Below are positions 11,600 through 22,293 of a stretch of DNA of 64,000 bases, piece after piece; the stretch's first letter is position 1; each line of letters begins with the position of its first letter. The notes beneath the pieces were generated by a model. The model was not told the origin of the DNA. It saw nothing but the letters and a program-made list of their open reading frames with translations, and did not search any database. Both the position numbers and the translations under genes were made by a program. Source of the DNA: Taxawa tesnikishii (nom. ined.) (Eukaryota; Ascomycota; Dothideomycetes; Dothideales); assembly GCA_030247885.1 (NCBI GenBank), contig JAPDRO010000021.1, positions 1-64,000 on the forward strand, in the 5' to 3' direction.

Positions 11600-13545
11600 C
11601 CTATTATACTATAGCTATTTATAATTAGTATTCTTTATATTATAGAATTATTAAGTTACGTTAAGGGCTTAAAAACTATAATTAACTATTATAAACTATA
11701 ATTATTAAACGTTTAACTACTACTACTAGTTAAAAACCTTTAGTTTAAAGGTATATATATAAGTACTTATATTATATTAATATATTTAGCCTTAAAGATA
11801 ATTAAGAGTAGTATAGCTTCTTTAATAGCGCTTATATATTTAATTACTATTATCTATTCTTAATAGCTTATAACTACCTTCTAGTTAAATACCTCGCGTA
11901 TATTAATTAATACTCTTAATATTTAGCTTACTTTAATAGTAAAGTTAAACTCGTTTATATTATATACGCGCTTTAAAGGGTAGTTATATTTTATAAAAAG
12001 CTTTATTACTATATTAAACTACTTCTTTATAGCGTTATAACTTATTATATTAGAGTATATACTCTTAATTTAATAAGTCTAAATACTTAAGATCTTAAGA
12101 TAACGAGTTTTAAAGTAGTCGAGCTACTTTTTACTAATTAGTTAAAGGGATAATTATAAAGTCTTTAATAACTATACGTATTTATATTAAACTTCTTTAG
12201 TTATTTATATAATTAACGCGAATAAAGCGAGGAATCTAGTACGTATAAGACGTATAATTTATCGTATTAATATCTTCTCTTTTACGTTTAAAAGGATCTA
12301 CTTTATTTTATACGCTATAGTACGTAATTTATATCTTACTATTTAATTACGTAGAGTATTATAAGGGATCTTAAATACGCTAACTACTTATTAAATCGAA
12401 GTATATTTCTTTTCTTTAAGAGTAGCGATAGTATCTTAAATATTAGCTTTAAAATAAGTCGGCTTACTAAGTATAAAAGCGCTTTTAATTAATAATAGGA
12501 ATATTTAAAGATAAAAGAGTTGCGTTTAAGTAGTTAGCTTTTCTACTTAGTTAACTTCCTTATAGTTTACGTTAATATAAACTATAAGGAAGTAAAATAA
12601 GTAAGGAAGTAAAATATTAAAACTCGTCTTTTTAACTTTTAAACTTACTACTATTAATAATAAGTACTTTTATATTAAATAAGTAAGTTTATATTAAAGC
12701 TAATATTTAGAAGTATATTTCTACTTATAAAAATAAAGACTATAAATTAGTTCGAGACGTTACTTACGTATTTAATATCCCTCTTATTACTATATACTAT
12801 TATATAATTAAATAACCTTTACGCGCTATAGCGTATAAATCGAATTAAATCCTTTTAAATATAAAAGAGAAGACGTTAGTTAAATAGATTATACGTCTTA
12901 TATATATTAACTTTCTTACTTTACTTATATTAGTTATATAAATAACTAAGGAAATTTAACGCGTATATATATAGTTATTAAAGAAACTACTACTATCTCC
13001 TTAGCTAATTAGTAAGAAGTAACTTAATTACTTTAAGACTTACTATCTTAAGATTATAAGTATTTAGACTTATTAAATTTAAAGCGTATACTTTAATATA
13101 ATAAGTTATAACGCTATAAAGAAGTAGTTTAACGTAATAATAAAGCTTTTTATAAAATATAACTATCCTTTAAAGCGCGTATATAATATAAACAAGTCTA
13201 ACTTCGCTATTAAAGTAAGCTAAATATTAAGAACTTTAAATAATATACGCGAGATATTTAGCTAGAAGATAATTATAAGCTATTAAGAGTAAATAACTAT
13301 AATCGAGTATATAAGTACTACTAAAGCTACTATACTTCCCTTAATTATCTTTAAAACTAAATATACTAATATTACTTAGGTACTCTTATATACGCTTTTA
13401 AACTAAACGTTCTTAACTAGTAGTAATAGTTAAACGTTTAATAGTTATAGTTTTTAATAACTAATTATAATTTTCGAGCTCTTAATATAACTTAATAATT
13501 TTATAATATAAAGAATACTAATTATAAACGGCTATAGTAGCTATA
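11600..13545. repeat. Near-palindrome: two inverted ~0.95-kb copies of one repeat, centred near 12570
   Basis: The stretch 11600-12560 matches the reverse complement of 12575-13545 along most of its length. Examples: 11985-11999 pairs with 13145-13159, and 11710-11735 with 13405-13430. The centre around 12553-12592 is itself a short palindrome. Homology fades outside both outer limits. The copies have diverged mainly by transitions, as expected after RIP. Family unknown; both copies are fossils. Confidence 0.8.
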
Positions 13546-14390
13546 TAATAGTAAAAGTAATTACCTTTTATATAAAGAATATAATCGACTTACTTATCTT
13601 ATTACCTTACTATTTATATATATTTTAACTACTTAATATTAGCGTATTTATACTACTTAAGCGCGCGCTAACTTTAAAAACTAACGCTACTTTATAACTC
13701 GACTTTAACTATATATTACGTATAAAGTAAACGGAGATATATATACGCGTAAGAATTAAGGCTATTATAACGAGGAATATTTTAAGTAAATAGAGAGCTA
13801 TTAATTTAGTACTACTAAGCCTTATAATAGTACTTAATAAGTTACTTATAAAATCGACTATAGTAGATTTATAACTTTATATACCTTTATAATAACTCGA
13901 TTTAGACCTTTTACTACTTAATAACTTTCCTTTAAATAGTACTAAGTTACGTAAAGTAAACGTACTATTCAATTCTATAATTAAGGCAATTTAGGAGGCT
14001 CTATTTTTAGCGAAGTAATATATAGAGTAAATAACTTACGCTTTTAAAGTAACATATAGTAAGAACGTTACTTTACGTAAGTAATTATAAGAATAAGAAA
14101 AGCTTCTTAATACGCGAAAGATTTAAAAGAAAAGAAAGTAAGTTATATTAAAAAGTAAGTTTATATTTAATATATAGGAAGTACTTAAAATAACTAAGGT
14201 AGTTAAAGTAGAGTTATTAATTAAAAAACTACGTAAATAACTACGTAAGTATATAATTAAAGAAGTACTAAAAGATAAGGAAGATAAAGTACTTAAAAAT
14301 ATATATAGCGACTTAGATTTTAACTATATTATTATTACGGTACGTAAGTAGCTATTAAATATAGATATTAGCGTTATTATATTTCGCTTC

Positions 14391-14425
14391 TTTACTTATT
14401 TTACTTCCTTATAGTTTATGTTATT
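14391..14425. repeat. Third copy of the palindrome-centre motif
   Basis: About 35 bp around ACTTCCTTATAGTTTATG repeat the sequence at the centre of the 11600-13545 inverted pair (12553-12612). This suggests the motif is the end of a repeated element and that a further fragment of that element lies here. Confidence 0.55.
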
Positions 14426-15360
14426 ATAATTTCTTTACTAATTAAATACTCGGATATTTTATAAGTCCTATTATAGCTAATAATAACTATATTAATATCC
14501 GCTTAGAGAGTATATATACTAGACTATATAGTAAAATCTACTAAGTATCTTATTATAAGTATAAAATATTATTATCTTTTAATAAGTTTAAACTTCCTTA
14601 TAAAGAGACTTTTAAAATAAGAGCTTAAACGACGCCTATTCTTCGGATCTTATTATCTATTTATTTATTTATAAAGTCGCGTTTTATATAGACTATAAGG
14701 TTATAATATTAGTTTAAGATCTTTAAGGTTACTTTAAAAGCTCTTACGTAAGTATAAAGGCTAATAAATAACGTATAATACTAAATAAGTTTAAAGAACT
14801 TTCGATTACGTAAATTACTAATAAGCTTAAACTATACGCTAATAAGTCGCTACTATTACCTTTCTTAAAGCTACTAGTCCCTAGCTATTTTTACTTATAT
14901 TATACTTCCTTTAAAACTATATATTAAGAGGGGCTAAGAAAATACCTTAAATAATTTTATAATAGATATTATAAAGTAGTTAATAAGGGAGCGTTATTAT
15001 ACTAAGTTAAAATATAATAAGAATATTAACTAGCTTTGTAGTTTTAGTTAGCTACGTTAGTTTATTTAAAAGTTACTATATATTATTATTACTATTATAA
15101 TACTACCTTCTTATAACTATTACTATAAGCTTTATCTTAAAACTTAATATAAAGTAAAGTATACGAGTATAGTCGCATCTAAGAGAGTACTATACTTATT
15201 ACTTTAAGCGACGTAGTAAGTATTTAAGTAATATAAAGAGACCCTCTAGTAGATACTATATATCTTACGTTACTAACTTCGGAGCTAAACTTTCTCTTAC
15301 TTACTATATCCCTTTAAGATACCTTAGGCTCTAAGCCTCTAAAAATATAAAAGAGTATAG

Positions 15361-18300
15361 GCGAAATTTCTATGCTATATGTTCCGTATCTTAGGTCTAG
15401 CTCGTTACCTACGGGAAAGTATATAATAGATCTCTAGTCTTTGCCTAACGCTAGCGCAAATTGCATTAATAGAGTAGGTTGGAGAAATGTTGAAAGACTA
15501 TCCCTTTATAGTATGCGCATTACTCATTATAGGACCCTTCTCGGAAGAGCTCCTCGAACTTATCTTTTAACTGTTTGTCACTTTTTAGGCTAACTTACTG
15601 GGCGACGTGAATCTAGAGAAAACTACGATTGCGAACTTCTCCGGGGTATTAGGAATTCGCCCTCGAGAACTAGCCTTCCGTAGGGCCTACGATTATACTC
15701 CCTTCGTGTCAGCTTTGCTGTGGATTGGTCGCTTAGTTATCTTGGAGTACGCTCTTCCGCTCCGGGCCTACACGCATCTTGTTATTTAGTAGCCCGCTCG
15801 TGAGTTCTATCCCGATGCTAGGGAAAGGCTTTGCAACTAGATACGTCCGAAGTATCTCCAGCGCGGCAGTATCTCTACGATAGGATATCTGATTGAACGC
15901 CTCTAACACGGAAGAGCGATCGCTCGTCGTGACGGTGCCCGAACGAACATCTCTTGGTCGATGGACGGCCAGACACTAGGTATTGCCGATTCGCAAATCA
16001 CTATGCCGCAGTTTTGGCATGTAGTCCACTGCGTCATTGCTCGAACACAGCAACAGACCGGAGATTTGCTCTTTGGTTGGTGGCCATGTACTACTCAAGT
16101 ATTCTTTTCTGGAACGCGACGCGTTCCACAAGAATCTACTGGCTAACGCTAAGGTGCATGTTTGGAACGCGTCGCGTTTGGAACACGTTCCAGTCCGTGC
16201 ACCTTTCCCGGAATGGCCAATGTTGCGCTTGTGGAACGCGTCGCGCTTCCATGACCTTCATTTCCTTAATGCTTCTTCCCATCTTGTGATTATAGCTTTT
16301 ACGTACGACCGAACCTGTTGTGTTTACCGATGTGTGTTCGCTATGTTCGCAGATGTATTTTTACGTTCTGTCTCTGCAGTGCCCGTGCTGTGGAACTGGA
16401 AGTAGACTCGCGGCCTCTACTTCTTGTCTTGACAATATAGCAATCCGAATTCTAGATAATGGGTTCGATGAAGACTATTAAGGAGAGAGTATAGCGGACC
16501 GACCGTGCACACGAGCGGCATAGTGCCATTGGCGAAGAAGTAGGTCAGGCTGTCCAGGAGGTCTCTACAGACGGCATGAGAAATTGGGGTGGATTGCTTG
16601 GAACGATCGATTGCGGGACGATGAAAGGAACAGATGGTTTGCTACATGGATACTCCGGACGCCAGTCAGCGCACTGTAGACGAAGTCCCACCCCATGTAA
16701 TCGCATAGCCAGTGTGCTATAAGCTTATGATGAATGAGGCTCTACAACCCGCCATCGGTACGGTACTCTTAACTTACGCCAGCCTAGACTGGACGACTAG
16801 CCTTGACGTACAGCGAGTGCCCCTGTGATAGTAGAGCGTGGGTTCATAGAGCTACGCGCTAACAAGGCGGCGTTGAACCACTGTCGCACCCCGGCGGTTG
16901 GACTATCACAACTCTGAGCGAACAGAGACTTAGCGAGCCGTTAGGTCGCAGCAATCCAGGGCGGGCTGACTGCAGTGATTGTATACTCCCCGTAACCTTG
17001 TAGCATCTAGGCTGGTATATCGAGCCTTGCAGCAACGCTTACGTACTATGTCCGCGCGAACAACAAACGCGCAACGTCGGCAGCTGCAATCCGTGTGACA
17101 TGCGGAACGTGCTTGTTCGACTAAGGATAGCTCTAAATCGCCAACTGTTCATGACTCGATGACTATGCCATTTGCGTCTCCAAAAGCATCTAACGCACTA
17201 ACACTTCTAAGAAGACGGGCGAGCTCCATTGATTAGAGTACGGATTTCCTCCGGCGAGCATAATATGATCTGTAAAGAGGAGCGCACGCCTCGGTTGCGG
17301 TTTTCACTTGGCAAGAACCACGAGATGAATTGGGGCAGGCTACGTCGTCGCAAACCGTGACAGAGATCTGCCGTGTCGGTTTCGTCGAACTCAGCGCCGT
17401 GATTCCGTTGTCCCTGACTGGCAAGATGGTCTTGGACTCGTAGACTTCAAGCCGGTTGTCCTGGATCGGAGCTTGTGTTGCCGTCTGGTTGTTCGTCTTT
17501 GCGAATCACTGGAGCAAGCAAGAGCCGGAGAAGTCGCATGGTGGTTTAGATGCTGTGGAAGCTCGACGGCTAACGTTTTTGCCCTTTCCGGAATGAAAGC
17601 AATGCACGGATGTCTTGTTCGGAGCACAAGAGCGTCAGGTCAAGCCCAAACTGCGAGAAAAGCCGAAGCGGAGAGATTGAACAGAGATGGATTGGCGGGA
17701 GATTTGTGAATGGCTGAAGTGACAACACGGATGATGTCGTTTGGCAGGAGCATCATTGCATGAAACAATCTCGAGAGTTCGATACGCCCTCCAATGTCGA
17801 GCAGACTGAGTGGTTCGCAACTGCAGACGATATCTGGGGTCCTCAGCAACCATGCTAACGCTGCAATCAGACTGGTCCTTGCTGAGCCTCTCCAAGGCCC
17901 ATGGGTTTGATGGATCCGAAGGGCGTCGTTGATGATGGAACAAGGTCTCCACGTATGATCGAGAAGCTCCGTGAGCGGCAAGCCACGACGCCGCAAGCGA
18001 GTCACCTAGGCACAGTCCCAGCTCGTTGTGCATGTATCCGTTGGTGCTCTCGGCGTAAGAGACGGAGCTTTCCGTTGCTGGAGCATGAGATCTAGCGCCG
18101 CTGTAACGGGATCAATGTGAGTGACATTGGTACCATGCTATCAAACTATTAGCCTGGTTTCGCCCAATGGGCATCCGGCATACTTCAATTTGTGCCAACG
18201 GATTTCGAACGTTGGGCACTCACACTGTCTCGTGCAGCACCAGGATGGCCGTTCAGAGGATTGTCTCGGGGCACTTGTATGAGAATCAATTTCGCGGCAC

Positions 18301-18561
18301 AAGCATCTCGCAGAAGCTCCTCCTTGGATGCTCCTCGTCGGACGCTCCTCGTTGAATGCAAGTCGAGACTGGAGAGTGATGTCACGACGTGCCAACGGTC
18401 AAGCAGCATTGAATCTGGTCTCGTCGTGTGATGAAACATCCATGTCTACTCGATGACCCTGCTGCGACCGCCCTCATATCCTGGACACCATCGTACCGGT
18501 GGTGAGTGCCAACGCCATGTATCAATAGTACGCGGGACGGTTGAGTTTGCCATTGTGTACC
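15361..18561. other. GC-normal subtelomeric spacer without a supportable gene
   Basis: Base composition returns to normal, but only short unrelated frames occur on either strand, none with a recognisable domain. It contains the GGAACGCG palindromes listed separately (16111-16250). It may consist of old, non-RIPped duplicated or decayed sequence. Confidence 0.6.
16111..16250. repeat. Three spaced copies of a GGAACGCG palindrome
   Basis: GGAACGCGACGCGTTCC at 16111-16127, GGAACGCGTCGCGTTT at 16164-16179 (followed by GGAACACGTTCC at 16180-16191), and GGAACGCGTCGCGCTTCC at 16233-16250. Each is a near-perfect inverted repeat, spaced 53 and 69 bp apart. Function unknown; it could be a binding-site cluster or a minisatellite-like unit. 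Confidence 0.7.
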
Positions 18562-18792
18562 ATGCAGACGCCAATCGATGGTCCAGGTCGTCTGCGAGCA
18601 CCGCGAATGCTGAAGCACGCATGTGTCTATGGCTGTGCGAGGGTAGTGACGAACAGACAACACGGCTCTAAAGGTGCAGTCGCCTGTGTTGATGGAGGGA
18701 AGTGCGCTTGCCTGCAATGCAAGCCTGGATGGCTCGCTTCTTCCTCTGTGTGCGAGCAGGACTGTCGTGCTCATGGAGCCTTCCGCGAATGA
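18562..18792 (+). CDS. Doubtful small cysteine-rich protein, 76 residues, eight cysteines
   Basis: An ATG at 18562 opens a 76-residue frame with eight Cys concentrated in its second half (CVYGC, then spaced pairs ending CACLQCKPGW and VCEQDC). The pattern is EGF-like in feel, but I recognise no family. There is no clear signal peptide at this start, and an upstream exon could be missing. It lies in a region otherwise empty of genes, so it may be a chance frame or a fragment of a decayed secreted-protein gene. Confidence 0.22.
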   Translation: MQTPIDGPGRLRAPRMLKHACVYGCARVVTNRQHGSKGAVACVDGGKCACLQCKPGWLASSSVCEQDCRAHGAFRE

Positions 18793-19700
18793 TGGGCAAC
18801 GGTTGCTAGGCGGATCCATAGCAACCTGCGCGTCACTCCGGCCAGGAAGAGCGGATGACGCTTCAACTCCTGTCGAAAGAACTCGTGAGACCCCAAGTCA
18901 GCCGTTTTCGGATCGAGTGCGACAGGAGGTGATCTGATGCTGGCGCTCTAGTAGCGAATCTGTTGTGAAGGCAGCACTTGCCGTCTGGAAATCTTTGGCA
19001 TGACACCTTCTCTGGCGGTTGGAAGACACTTATGAGGCGTTGCGTATCCAAAATCCTGTGTCCCTGGCTGTGGCCGTGATCGAGCGCTTGTGCAATCACA
19101 TGGGTCGCACCGGTCGGGCTGGCATGCGCATGGCATTGCCAATATCGTAGAAGCGTGGCATTTCACTGATGAGTAAGGTTGGACTTTGAAGGGCATCATT
19201 GGAGGAGACGACCGGGTCGCAGTGGGTGCACGCGACCAAGCCAGCTAGCTCGACCACGAGTAATCTCTTCCCACCCCTACGTAGTCTTTCGACGTTGCGG
19301 TGACCTCCGAAATCTCGCCCAGTCTCTGAGAGAAGCATGCGGGTGACACTCGAGCGCGCGACCTCTCGGGGGCACCAGGCGGTGGAGGTTGTAGTAGCCC
19401 GGAGGCAAAGCCCGTGTGTCCTCTATACCTGCCTCTGCAGGTCGCGGACTACGATGATACGATAAGGGCAACCGCGAACGATCCGTCGGAGAGTGCAGAA
19501 ACAGACGAGGGTACGCTCTTCGGTATGCGATGGATTGGTGATGCGACGAGCTAGTGTTCACATAGCCAGTTATAGGAGCGATATCCGTGGAGATATAGAT
19601 GAAACTACTCCAAGTTAAAAAATTTCGAAATTTTACTGAGTCCCTTCGACACCCGACCTAATCCTAACCCTCTCCTACTCCGGGTCTGTTTGAGCGAGGT
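18793..19700. other. Spacer with a degenerate telomere-like patch
   Basis: No convincing gene. Near 19655-19675 the sequence contains CCTAATCCTAACCCTCTCC, a degenerate interstitial telomere-like stretch close to the end of the neighbouring minus-strand gene. Confidence 0.5.
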
Positions 19701-20222
19701 CTATGTCGCCCTGCTAAGCTGGTAGTTCATGAAGGGCTGTATGTAGTCCCATTTGCTAAGAGGCACACCTTCCGACCGCAGGATAGCATAAGCAATCGAC
19801 AAGTGGAAGAAGAGATTCGGCATGGATGCTCCTGAAGCGAAAGCGGCGCCAGTCATGTTTTTGGTCATGTCCGGGGTGAGAACTGTGGGAGCCGATTCGT
19901 CGCCGCGTCTATTTATGGTGTCTTTGTCGGCCTGATCTAGCTGCTTGTGCACACTCTGGATACGTTGGCGCATGTCTTCGAAAGTTGAGATAGTGTCTTC
20001 GATAGGTACGTGTTCGTCGCCGTTGAGGCGTGCTAGTAGCCTTTCGATTGTCTGGGCGGCCAGGTGGATCTGAGAACTGAATGGTCTCATGTCGTCGTAG
20101 AGCCGGGCGGAGGGTAATGCCGAGGCATTCGGCTGCTGTTCTGCTATGTCGATGATATGGCTCAACGAGTCCAGGACGTGCTTTGAAGCAACAATGCTTC
20201 CGTCATAGAAAGTGTAGGCCAT
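19701..20222 (-). CDS. DUF1993 family protein
   Basis: A single-exon 173-residue protein starting at ATG 20222. It matches the fungal and bacterial DUF1993 family in length and in its C-terminal signature: a PNLFFHLSIAYAILR helix followed by GVPLSKWDYI. These small helical proteins have a DinB-like fold in related families and no established biochemical role. No signal peptide or membrane segment is seen. It is the gene nearest the telomere on the right of the RIP block that looks intact. Family assignment is good; function unknown. Confidence 0.82.
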   Translation of the reverse strand: MAYTFYDGSIVASKHVLDSLSHIIDIAEQQPNASALPSARLYDDMRPFSSQIHLAAQTIERLLARLNGDEHVPIEDTISTFEDMRQRIQSVHKQLDQADKDTINRRGDESAPTVLTPDMTKNMTGAAFASGASMPNLFFHLSIAYAILRSEGVPLSKWDYIQPFMNYQLSRAT

Positions 20223-21490
20223 TCTAGAATGGGACGAGTAAACAGAGAGTCATTGAGAGATATCAAGTAAGGAAGTAGTCACGCTACTTTATACGATTAA
20301 ACGCTTATCGAAGATAGCGGAAGGACATAAGTCCGATGAGTCATATCGTATCTAGCCTCCGGACGTAGAGAATTGCGACGCGGTACGGCCGTAATTATAG
20401 TACCTCGTCAAAAGTCTCGGAATTCGCCGAACTTGAACCCTACCCTCAGATGTACTACTATATACTTTATATAGTAACTTAGAAAAGGTAACTATCTTTA
20501 GTATCTAGTATAAGAAAGGTAAACCTATATCCTATTTACTATACCTTGGTTCTTTGCGAGAACGACTACATCGCTGCTTCCGTTGCCCGAATGTAGTGAT
20601 CCATTGTTGTTAGACTGTGAAGATTGTCTGGCCGAAGGCGAAACGGTTGTACGTGTAGGCAAGCAAGACAGCGCTGGTTGAGGAGTTTGATTTTGATAGA
20701 TCACAAGCGGATGGCTTGGCATCTGTGAAGCCCACGACGTGTACGTCACGGTACGCACACGCGTTTCTTCATAAGTCAAGGTATGTCCGTGGAAGACGCC
20801 GGACACCCGGTGGCTCTCTATGAACGCGAGGTCTCCAATTCAACTAACTTACAGAAGTCTGGCAGACCCGCAAGACCTTGTTTCGGTTTCCTCCATTTGT
20901 TCGTTCATAGGGCTCCTAATTGAAACTTCAACATACGTCGAAGCTGCGAGGGCAGAACGCTGAAGATCTAGGGTATTACACTACTGCTGCTGTCACACAT
21001 CACCTTTACACCATCCTAGGGGCGCCTATCTGTATACTAAGCAACAGCACTCTCTGACTACGTGGTACAGAAACGACACTCGTACTGATACAATGTGCTC
21101 AATGCTCGCGGCTTGCAGTTCATCGCACTGAGATGTCAACCGTTAATATAAAGTTATCAGATGAATTGCTCCACTGAACTGTAGAACTCGTATTCACGGT
21201 GAAGCAACAACAAGGATAGATCTCTTGTCAAACATCATCGGTCAGGGAGAGCGTTGAAATATTGTCTATAAGATTTCCCTCATCCATCTACCTTGCCTTC
21301 TCTTTCCCATAGTTACCTCCAAGCTCCTTTCACACATCTACTTTCGCTTTCATATCACTGCCTCGACATTTTCTTCCCAGATTAGTGCGTCTCCACAAGA
21401 GTTGTTGCACTTCCACCACGAACTACGGACGACCAGGGACACTCTATCGACTTACTACCGACGCCATCTAGAAACCTTGCCCTATTCAAG
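20223..21490. other. Spacer with a short RIP-like patch and a pyrimidine-rich leader
   Basis: Around 20450-20545 the DNA is AT-rich and resembles the large RIP block. AAGTAAGGAAGT at 20264 resembles the end motif of the repeats at 12590-12612. From about 21290 to 21490 the plus strand is CT-rich, as in many fungal 5' leaders, leading into the relic at 21491. Confidence 0.5.
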
Positions 21491-21771
21491 ATGGTCTCTC
21501 GTGCTCAGTAAGACCGCAATCCACTGGAGCGTTCTCACGCCACACAAGCAAGGAAAGCCCGCGGGGATGTCTACCAGTTCCGTCCTGACGGTCCCAATCA
21601 ACCCATCTCCCCAATCTGGCTGAAAAGATCAGAGCTGTCAGGGACTCTCTGTTCAACTCGAACAACCTCGGCGACGCTTGTGAGTCGCTAGACATGGCAG
21701 ATGAGACAATCGAACGCATTCAAGATGTGTTCACTAAGGACAGCGTGAGAGATACGGAGGCGGGGTCATAG
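21491..21771 (+). pseudogene. Relic of a small gene of unknown function, about 94 codons
   Basis: After a CT-rich leader, ATG 21491 starts a frame that meets TAA at codon 7 (possibly CAA changed to TAA), then runs through a segment ending PNQPISP. At the C4 run 21613-21616 the frame has to shift by one missing C to continue as NLAEKIRAVRDSLFNSNN and reach the stop at 21769-21771. The downstream half looks like a genuine soluble helical protein, but I recognise no family. Two disruptions make a real but decayed (or mis-assembled) gene more likely than an intact one. Confidence 0.35.
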
Positions 21772-22293
21772 AGTTGCCGCAAGAGTCCAGCGATTATCCA
21801 TAGCTATCTCCGACCTCCTACGGACTTCGCAAGCTTACACCGATATCGAGATTTCCAATTTTGGAAATTCTCAAGTGAAGTGATTGCGAAGTGAAGTGAA
21901 CTGTTTTAGCAAACTAACTGAGTCATTCGAACTTCGTCCGAAGGATCTTCTGACTAGAACTTCGACCGCTCAACCGAGGCGGTAACGCATTTCGGTGGGG
22001 TGAGCAGCGGATTTGCCCGCTCGAGATTCGGTCCCTTGAACGGTTTACCGCGTAGATCCGCCAATCGGAACTTGATTTTCGGAACAACTGGACTGTCCGT
22101 CCTAACGTCTATACGCAACGAATGGAACGACTGGCCCTGTCGGTACGACGCAAATCGCTCTGTACAAATAGGTAGCTGACTGCAAAAGACATGTTCCATC
22201 CAAACACCACGTGGCTAAACCCGGTCCTGATTGTGTTGTCTACCACTCTTGACGCGTAACAATCCCGTCAACTACTACCTCTGGCTTGCGATC
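21772..22293. other. Upstream region of the FAD monooxygenase gene
   Basis: No gene recognised. It presumably holds the promoter. A CGG-N4-CCG pair lies at 22041-22050. Confidence 0.4.

Larger units (their letters stand above)
6310..15360. repeat. RIP-decayed AT-rich block, old mobile-element DNA of unidentified family
   Basis: About 9 kb of strongly AT-rich sequence dominated by TA steps, with no open frame longer than 59 codons on either strand. Borders with GC-normal DNA are sharp at about 6310 and gradual at about 15330-15400. This is the usual look of repeats hit by repeat-induced point mutation in Pezizomycotina. Several different elements are probably nested or fused. I cannot name a family, and I treat it as a heavily broken fossil. 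Confidence 0.85.

Noticed and set aside
6310-15360. Centromere-type AT-rich block
   Set aside because: Lies a few kilobases from a telomere and contains recognisable inverted repeats, so RIP-decayed repeats explain it better.
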